Below are positions 56,964-64,000 of a stretch of 64,000 nucleotides of DNA, piece by piece. The notes below the pieces were generated by a model that saw only the letters and a program-made list of their open reading frames with translations, had not been told where the DNA came from and ran no database searches. The first letter of the stretch is position 1. The number at the start of each line of letters is the position of its first letter. This DNA comes from Welwitschia mirabilis (Eukaryota; Gnetophyta; Gnetopsida; Welwitschiales). Location of the stretch: the NCBI GenBank assembly GCA_051453625.1, contig JBOZIK010000001.1:111357113-111421112 (forward strand). The letters are read 5' to 3'. Both the position numbers and the translations under genes were made by a program.

Positions 56964-58299
56964 CTTAAACTTCACTCTACTTCATTCCTTGCAGCATTTC
57001 CTACATAATAGGCATGATGTGAGAATTGTACCTTCACAGTTTCTAGTATGGTTCATGGCAAGACATGGGATCATAAGGGTTCTTAAGTGGAAGGGGAAAT
57101 CAAGAATAACTAGAAAGAGCAAGGATCCTTTTCAATTTATCTTCTTTTATTGTTACTCCAAATAGATTCTAGTAAACTAGTTACACACAATTCAGGAGGG
57201 ACAAATGGTAAATTAATCACATTTTTCCTATTCATCCTAGGAGTTTGATTCCATGGCTCAGGACTCCATTCAAAGTGCATCTCTCTCTTAAGTCTGAACA
57301 GCTAGTTACCGTAGCTAGTTTTAGTTCTTTATTTAAAGATCACCAGCTAAGATCAATAACCAAAACAAGTCAAATTAAGAATTCATCATAAGACTTAGGC
57401 TAGATGAGAAGGTTTGTGATATAAGTAACTAAGAAAGGCACTAATATGAGGTGTATCAAGTATGAGTAAAATAACAATTCTAGACAATATGCAAGAATAA
57501 TCTTATAAAGATTTAATATAATTAAAATTATTTTAAAATATAGACTATTTAAAATGCAAGAGATGAGGGATGTTTGAGGAATAAAAAAATAAAGGATTAT
57601 ACAAGAATGGAATGAATTCCATAAACCATATCTAAATAAATACAAAGATTCAAAGACTTTAAAGATTCTAAGCTCTAAGGTTCTAAGCCTTTATTTAAGC
57701 TCCTAGATTAAAATGATAAGAATCAATATCCTAAACTTTTTTCAAGATGAAAATATGAGAAGTAAATGTCCTATTTATAGTAGAAGTATAGGATGATAAA
57801 AAAACACCCTAAGGGAGTCATAGAGGTAGAGTAAGTGATATGGTAGAAGTGATGGATGTGCTAGAAGTGGTAGAAGTGATGCAGTGGAACTGGTGAAAGG
57901 TGTGGAAGTGGTAAAAGTGGTGTGCGGAAGTGGTGGGAGGTGTGAACGTGGTGGCAGTGATGGAAATTTTCTAACCCTTGCTAGGCCACTGGGAATTTCA
58001 ATATCGTATTAATAATAATAATCCTTAATCTATAAATTAAAATAATTCTCATAACTAGTAATTCCTAAAATAATTTAAAAACTATTTTTCATAATAAAAC
58101 GATTTATCTATGAAAATTAAATCACTAAAATTTTTAATAAGGAAATATTTAAAAATGCAAAGTATTATTGCGTAAAGTTTTCTTAGTAAAAATTACACCA
58201 ATGGAAAAAATAAAAATAAATACATATAAAAATTAAACTAGCTTATGACATTAAGAATTATATAGCATGTTCTTGAACCTTCAAGATCTAGACATAACA
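56964..58299 (-). repeat. Tekay-type LTR, third copy (left end missing or diverged)
   Basis: Related to the LTRs at 10.8 and 26.9 kb: GGCATGATGTGAGAATTGT...TCACAGTTTCTAGTA-GGT-CATGGCA (about 57,010-57,062), a GGTAGAAGTGG/GGTGG minisatellite (57,830-57,965), CTTGCTAGGCCACTGGG and the end CTTGAACCTTCAAGATCTAG then ACATAACA at 58,299. More diverged from the other two than they are from each other. Confidence 0.65.
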
Positions 58300-58339
58300 T
58301 TTCTCAACCCATTAAGAAGTTTCCTTTTAAAAATGTATT

Positions 58340-58740
58340 AGAAATTTAGGTTTTCATTGCAAGATATTTTTCTCAGTTTCCCATGTCGCATCATTACCTA
58401 TTTATTCTGATCACTTAAATTTGTGTAATTTGATTATCTTACATGAAAGTGTAATTTATATTTGATCAAATAGCTTTATTGGTTTACTTTCTATAGTATA
58501 CTTAGGGAGGAAAGTTATATCTTATATAGGAATAACTTTGTTTCTATCAGAAACACATTTCCTTAATAGAGATACATGGAAGACATTATGTAGCATGGAT
58601 AATTGTGTCAGTAAAGCCAATTCATATGCCACGGGACCAATTCTTCTATAAATTTGGTATGGTCTTATAAATCTCAAAGCCAATTTACCCTTTTTACCGA
58701 ATCTAAAAATCCCTTTGAATGGTGAACATTTGAGAAACAT
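58340..58740 (-). pseudogene. Integrase C-terminus and chromodomain
   Basis: The 72-codon stretch 58,522-58,740 reads VFLKCSPFKGIFRFGKKGKL (its first residues as MFLK), then FIRPYQIYRRIGPVAYELAL and LHNVFHVSLLRK. This matches VFLKVSPxKGVxRFGKKGKLSPRYIGPFEIxxRxGxVAYxLAL and HxVFHVSxLRK. Further on, NDATWETE (about 58,383-58,406) is the chromodomain EATWExE block. In live elements the chromodomain steers integration to heterochromatin. Confidence 0.85.
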
Positions 58741-59075
58741 ATGATCCCATTCCTAGAATTCTATATTCCTTATGTGATTATTTGCATACTTTACCTCTCT
58801 ATCCTTAACTATTTAAAGCTTTTTTCTTGATTTATCTAACATTCTCCTCTAGGTGTTGGATAGACAAAACTTGTAGTAAATCATGAAAATGGGGTTCTAC
58901 ATATTCTTTCATCCAAGACTTCAAATGGTGCACACTCAATTGACTCCTAATAGTCTTTATTATAAGTAAACTCTACCAGAGGAATATAATCAGACTAGAA
59001 TCCTTCAAAATCTAAAATAACTAATCTTGATCAATCTTCTAATATCTAATTAGTCCTTTCAGTTTCTCCATTAGC

Positions 59076-59483
59076 CTAAGGATGAAAGGCTATGGTAAAA
59101 TTTAGTTTGGTACCCAACTCCTTATGGAAAGCTATCCAAAATATAGATTTAAATTTACTATCTTGATCTGAGATTATCAGCTTAGGTATTCCATGAACTT
59201 TAACAATATTTCTAACATATTTCCTTGCAAGTCNNNNNNNNNNNNNNNNNNNNNNNNCTGGGCAAAAATGTGTACTCTTAGACAAAATGTCTACTACAAC
59301 TAAAATGGAATCATAACCTTCCTTAGTTCTAGACAAACCTATGATAAATTCCATACCTACTATTTTCCATTTACATTCTAGAACTTTGTGGGGATATAAA
59401 AGTCCTATGGGATGTTTATGTTTAGCCTTAACTAATTGACAAGTCATGCATTTGGCTATGTAATCTGTAATATCTGACTTCAT
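59076..59483 (-). pseudogene. Chromovirus integrase
   Basis: The stretch starts MKSDITDYIAKCMTCQLVKA (zinc-binding CxxC present), then HPIGLLYPHKV, GMEFIIGLSRTKEGYDSILV, VVDILSKSTHF, and after a 24-N gap KYVRNIVKVHGIPKLIISDQ and DSKFKSIFW...GTKLNFTIAFHP. This matches the chromovirus core MDFIxGLPxTxxGxDSIxVVVDRLTKxAHF, IVxLHGVPxxIVSDRDxxFTSxFW and GTxLxxSTAYHP. The first core Asp (MDF) is Glu here and the second (SDQ) is kept. The frame crosses the gap intact. Confidence 0.9.
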
Positions 59484-60299
59484 TCCTAGCCACTAATAAA
59501 ATTACTTAATATTTTTGTACATCTTATTAACTCCTAGATGAATAACATATTTAGTTGCATGAAATTCTTTGAAAATTATGTGTTTAATTTTTGCCATATT
59601 AGCTATCACAATCTTTTCTGAATAGCATACTAACTAATCTTTTGAAATTGTAAATCCTTCAATTTTAGTTTCTCTAATTCTCTTGCAAAGGGGACACTTC
59701 TATTATGCTTTATAAATCATTTCATACAAATCATTATCTAATTTCATATTATAGAGTACATGCCTTCTTTGGCTTAAGGCATATATGATGATGTTAATCT
59801 TTCTAACATCATAGTTCACCATTAAGTCAAAATATTATAAAAATTCTATTCATCTTATTTGCCTAAGGTTCAAATTAGGTTGTGACTAAAAATACTTTAA
59901 AATTTTGGGATCTATTCAAACCTCTATCTATTCATCAAATAAAGAGTGTCTTTAAATTTTTAATGCATGAATAATTATTGCTAGCTCTTTAACTCCTTAG
60001 ATGTATAGTCTACCATTAAACCTTCTTGCATTAATACTACTCCTAGCCCTTCACCTTAGACATCTATATAAACTATATATAACTTTCCTATTTTAGGCAT
60101 TGTCAAAACTAGTGATAAGATGAGGCTTGACTTTAATGTTTAAAATGTTTGCTTACATCATTTTATCCACTTAAATTTCTTGTTCTTGCTTAATAAGGTG
60201 GTTAAAGAAGAAGCTACCTTAGAAAAGTTCTTAATAAACCTTCTATAGTATCCTACAAGAATAAGAAAACTCCTTACTTCTGATACAGATTCAGGTTTA

Positions 60300-60900
60300 G
60301 GCCAATCCACAATAGCTTAAACATTATCATCATCCACACTGATACCTTCTTCTAATATTATATGACCTAAAAATTTAATCTTAGCTAGCCAGAATTCATA
60401 CTTATTAGGATTAGCATAAAAGAAATTCCTTCGCAAGGTATCCAATACTATCCTTAAGTGTTGTTCATGGGCTTCTTTCATTGAAAAATATATCAACACA
60501 TCATTAATAAAAACTAGAACAAAATCATTTAGATAGTATCTAAAGATATTATTCATTACTGCCATGAATACTACTGGTGCATTAGTAAGACCAAAAGGAA
60601 CTATTCTAAATTCATAATGTCCATACCTAGTTTTGAAAGCTATCTTATGAACATCTTCTTAATTAATTCTAAGTTGATAATATCCAGAATTAAGATCAAT
60701 TTTGGAGAAAACTCTTGCATTCTTAAGTTGATAAAACAAATCCTCAATTCTGGGTAAGGGATAACTATTCCTAATAGTAACTTATTCAGCAACCTATAAT
60801 TCACACAAAGCCTTAGACTACCATCATTTTTTTTTAACAAATAGAACTTGCATAGCCCAAGATGATATACTTGTTCTAATTTGTTTATTATCTACTAAGG
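60300..60900 (-). pseudogene. Chromovirus reverse transcriptase
   Basis: The stretch 60,640-60,840 has [19 protein letters not shown] (family KKKDGxLRLCVDYRxLNK). The stretch 60,317-60,565 has VMNNIFRYYLNDFVLVFIND, VLIYFSMKEAHEQHLRIVLD and FLGHIILEEGISVD (family LMNxVFxxYLDxFVVVFIDDILIYSxxxxEHExHLRxVL...FLGHVISxEGIxVD). The catalytic FIDD reads FIND: one Asp changed to Asn by G->A. Confidence 0.9.
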
Positions 60901-61464
60901 CAATTATTTGAGTTTTTAGTTCTATTAGCTCAATATGAGACATCCTATAAGGTTCTCTTGAAATTGGCTTAATGCCAGGATTAAGAGTTCTCTCAAAATC
61001 TTCATTCCTACTTGAAGAACAACTTGAGAGCTCTTCAAGAAATAAATCTATATTATTTATTACTACATGAATATTAGAAATTTCTGATTGGAATTAAAGA
61101 AAAGAAAGAAATAAAACTATTCCAAAGTTTTTATTTTCTTGACTTCCTTTAGAATTTGTCTTTTACTTAACAATCTTTCGAAGGCAGGTTTTGAGGTAAT
61201 GGGTAATTAAATCTTTTTATCACTTGACCTTAACACAGTAACTTGCCTAGAAAAGCAATCTATCTTTGCTTTATTTGCTTGTACTTAGTTCATGCCTAAC
61301 ATGACATCAAAATATTCAAACTCCAAATTTAAGAATTATGCTTGAAATCTATAACCTCCAATGAGAAAATCATGTAAAGGATTCTTACCAAGAGTCTTAA
61401 CTATGTTATCATTGAGGAGTTTCACAACTACTTTATTTTTAGTGTGAATTTTTTTAAATTACTT

Positions 61465-62558
61465 CTAAGGTAATAAAAAGAATATAAAAGAATATATCAC
61501 TTCTAGATCTAATAAAATTTTAACAAAGAAACTAAATAAAGTACTTGTAGTTTGTACGATTACTGATGGTTGAACATCTTTCTTAGATTTAAATGGATAT
61601 AGCTTCTTGATATTAACCTTATCATGTGCATCTTTCTCTCTTCTCTTTATAGGACAATTTCTGATCATATGAAGTTCCCCATAGATATAACATCCAACAA
61701 CTCTGGGATTTTGAACTCTAGTATTTGTAATAGGAATGGCCTTTGGTGATATCCAAAGTGTCTTCCATATTCCATAAGGTTGTCTTGCTTCCATCTTATT
61801 TTCTCTTACAACTTCATGTTGAACCCTATCTCTAATTACTTCTGTGTTCCTAAAGAAAGGCTGTATTCTAGGTTGAGTTCCTCTTTAATCCTGTGGATAG
61901 CCTTGTTTATCCTTGAAATATCTATTACTACTTCATGATTCTTCAAAAAGTCTAGCTTTCTCTAAAATCTTTGTAAAAGTTTTTGATTAGAATAACTTAA
62001 CCTATCTTTCAATTACAGGATGAATGTCCACCACTAATCTTCATATTTTCATTGCCTTAGAGCTAGCTATTTCTAGTACATATCTTAGTAATTACATGAA
62101 CTTATTATTGTATTGGACTACTATTAAGGATTCTTACTTGAGATTATAGAATTCCTCTACCTTAGCATTTTGGTAATGTTCTGATATGTATCTAGCTTGG
62201 TATCAATCCTCAAAGTCCTCCCAAGATAGTTGATTTGGAAATGTGGATTGCACTTTTTTGCATCCCATTAAAAAGTTGCATCCTTTTTGAGCTAATGCAT
62301 AGCTAAGAAGGCTTTTTATTCTAATGTGGAGTTGAATAACTCTAGTTTGCTAGTTATGGAAATTAGTGAGGCTTTCACTTTAGCCACATTATCAGATCTT
62401 ACAAATGTTGAGGGATTTGTACACCTAAATTGCATTATCAGTTTTCAAGTCATATCTTCCCCACTTCTCCTAACCTGAAGACCATCTCCCAAATGATCTA
62501 CAGTAGTCACTAAGGACCTCACATCTAGGGTTGGTGGTATTTCTATTTTTGGTGCCAT
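61465..62558 (-). pseudogene. Chromovirus gag with zinc knuckle
   Basis: A start codon at 62,556-62,558 (MAPKIEIPPTLDVRSL), 52 bp after the PBS, opens a frame that runs to a stop replacing a conserved Trp-like position (EDMT-stop-KL). The distal stretch 61,465-61,794 holds CYIYGELHMIRNCP, a zinc knuckle in which the second Cys is Tyr (family CxxCGKxGHxxRxCP), followed by the start of the protease region. Confidence 0.7.
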
Positions 62559-62609
62559 TACTTAAACCTATGAAGTTTTCAATTGTAAATGATGTTATTA
62601 AAACCCAAT

Positions 62610-62634
62610 GCTATAACCTGGAGCTATGATACCA
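62610..62634 (-). other. Initiator tRNA-Met primer-binding site
   Basis: The minus strand reads TGGTATCATAGCTCCAGGTT, matching TGGTATCAGAGC at 11 of 12 positions. It is the best preserved iMet site in the window and lies three bases inside the TGTAATGACC LTR end. Confidence 0.85.
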
Positions 62635-62637
62635 AAA

Positions 62638-64000
62638 TGTAATGACCTAACTAATAAACCATCCAATAATAGAGAAGTCTATATTAAAATATAAGGAAGG
62701 AAGAATAAGATAAGTCTTAATCTAATCTATGAAATAGTATTCTATAGATTGAGATAAGGACATATGATGGCATGGCATGACATGGAAATAATAATGTCTA
62801 ATTTAAATTTAACCATTAAGTATTAGTTCTAACCCAATAAGAATAAAGAGAGTTTCATATTTTAAATAAATTCTACCTAGGTATTTTAGTATAAGTTTCC
62901 CCCCAATAATTTAGATATTTTATGTTAATGATCCCCTAAAGATATTGTGATAGGGTTTCATGCTAATAAGTCCCTTTTTAAAACATTTAATAATGGCTAA
63001 CAAATGTTTCAAAATTTAAGAAGAAAAACTAATCTTATAAGTTTCTAAATTAAAATTTACTTAGACCTAGATAATGCAATTAAGATATTATTTAGGTAAT
63101 GGTCAAAGTAAAGAATTTATGGGTAATATGATCATCTAAGCACATCCCTTAATCCATTTTAGTTATTAAAAATAAAGATTCAACTACCACACCAAATTTT
63201 AGTGTGAATGTAAAGAAACTAGAATTTACTAAAGTAGATGACTATTATGAACCTAGTTAATACCAAAGTAAATTAAATTAAACCTTAAACATTAGCAAAT
63301 TCAATCAATTAAATTTAATAATTATTATTGTCCCTTTTAAAATTATAGTATGGAAAAGTTAAGGGTGTAAAATAAATGATTAATTAGTAAAAAGGAACAT
63401 CTATATAGAATCAGTGCTTAGTTGTCAAGTTTTAACTCCTCTTTCTTAGTAAGAAGATCCATTTTAATGAAGGAAAGACTGCCAAAGTTGAGATAGCTAT
63501 AAATGTTAGAAGCAAGGCCTTAGAGCATTTAAAAATATGGGAAGAATAACACTACTGAGAAGATGGACAACAAGACTAAGGGGAATTATTTGGGTGTGCA
63601 AAGAGAGGAATTTTATCGTTTTTGAGATCACCGACCTCTTTTTATTTTTACAACAGTTAATGAATGATTGAATTATAAAGGAGAAAAAATTATGGATGCA
63701 ATCATGCACTATAATAGCACACAAGAGAAGAGAAGAATCGCAGAAGCCTTTAGAAAATAAATCGTTCATGAAATGCAGTTAATCATAGGAGGTCATATAA
63801 GCTGCTTGCAGGTTATGAAGTACACGGAGATGGGTTGTTTAATCATAAGGAAGTTCCTAACTAGAATGTAATGTGAACAAGTTATAACACCCATAAGTAA
63901 TAAGAAAGGAATTCATGCATAAGTTTGCAAATAGGAGATGGAATTACAGTGGAAAAAAGGAATACATGCACTGCAAGAGGGTGATGCACCAGCAAGGAAG
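62638..64000 (-). mobile_element. 5' LTR of the chromovirus, running off the window (tentative)
   Basis: It starts TGTAATGACCTAAC, the form expected for a Tekay-type LTR end (TGTAACACC-like), next to the PBS. I could not align its 1.36 kb with the Tekay-type LTR on the other side of the element (56,964-58,299). The minus frame 63,506-63,769 is open but unrecognised. Confidence 0.55.

Larger units (their letters stand above)
58300..62637 (-). mobile_element. Tekay/Del-type chromovirus interior, minus strand
   Basis: From right to left: iMet PBS (62,610-62,634), gag from 62,558, zinc knuckle and protease region (61,794 to about 61,150), RT (about 60,900-60,300), RNase H (about 60,250-59,650), integrase (59,483-58,522), chromodomain (about 58,370-58,460) and polypurine-type CTTAATGGGTTGAGAA (58,300-58,320) before the LTR. 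The length of about 4.3 kb and the domain order fit Tekay. It is broken throughout by stops and frameshifts. Confidence 0.85.

Noticed and set aside
12624-62558. Possible reassigned stop codons (TAG/TAA read as Gln, TAG/TGA as Trp)
   Set aside because: The replaced codons are exactly those that become stops by one C->T or G->A change, other residues (catalytic Asp to Asn, Cys losses) decay too, and frameshifts are frequent. Pseudogene erosion explains it without a new code.

Overview
This window looks like repeat-dominated nuclear DNA from a seed plant, probably an angiosperm, with a very AT-rich base composition. I see no intact host gene, rRNA gene, tRNA gene or CRISPR array. Almost everything recognisable is a decayed transposable element of a plant lineage: Ty3/gypsy chromovirus (Tekay/Del type), Athila/Tat-type gypsy, Ty1/copia, an L1-type LINE with a DUF4283-like ORF1, an RTE-type LINE and a tRNA-derived SINE. 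The species cannot be named from the sequence. Many in-frame stops fall where the families have Gln or Trp, and primer-binding sites differ from their consensus mostly by C->T or G->A. Both fit long-term loss of methylated cytosines.

Layout. 1-8.2 kb: a Tat/Athila-like LTR (about 2.37-3.61 kb, + strand), an RTE LINE (3.53-5.56 kb, - strand) and a copia remnant (about 6.2-7.2 kb, - strand). 8.2-10.8 kb: a copia LTR with primer-binding site, then CT microsatellites and featureless AT-rich DNA. 10.8-28.7 kb: one large nested structure. The outer layer is a minus-strand Tekay-like, probably non-autonomous element with LTRs of about 1.86 kb (right LTR 26,869-28,733; left LTR split into 10,806-12,162 and 21,346-21,829). 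Its left LTR was split by a second element (12,163-21,345, TG...CA, 5-bp target duplication gatgg/gatga), which was itself split by an L1-type LINE (about 12,327-19,200). The internal region of the outer element carries a recognisable pseudogene of tubulin-binding cofactor C (TBCC, 24,613 to about 25,430, - strand) and about 1 kb of less AT-rich, CpG-containing DNA.

28.7-31.4 kb: no recognisable gene. 31.4-37.3 kb: a plus-strand Athila-like gypsy element with degraded PBS, gag, protease, RT, RNase H, integrase and PPT. 37.6-42.4 kb: a minus-strand Tat-like non-autonomous element with an LTR, a plant-transposon-protein-like fragment and a well preserved PBS. 43.0-51.4 kb: minus-strand Athila-like gypsy sequence. 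Its integrase-end segment is present twice (43.0 and 45.7 kb), and a SINE with 14-bp target duplications sits inside it. 51.4-52.4 kb: two LTR fragments in opposite orientation. 52.4-55.3 kb: a plus-strand copia remnant lacking reverse transcriptase, ending in an LTR related to the one at 8.2 kb. 55.3-58.3 kb: a degenerate minisatellite, a SINE-like sequence and a Tekay-type LTR. 58.3-62.6 kb: a minus-strand Tekay/Del chromovirus with chromodomain, integrase, RT, gag and iMet PBS, followed by an LTR that runs out of the window.

None of the proteins is intact, so no pathway operates from this window. Its value is as a record of nested insertion, host-gene capture and cytosine loss. Several assembly gaps are flanked by the same sequence on both sides and probably represent false duplications.
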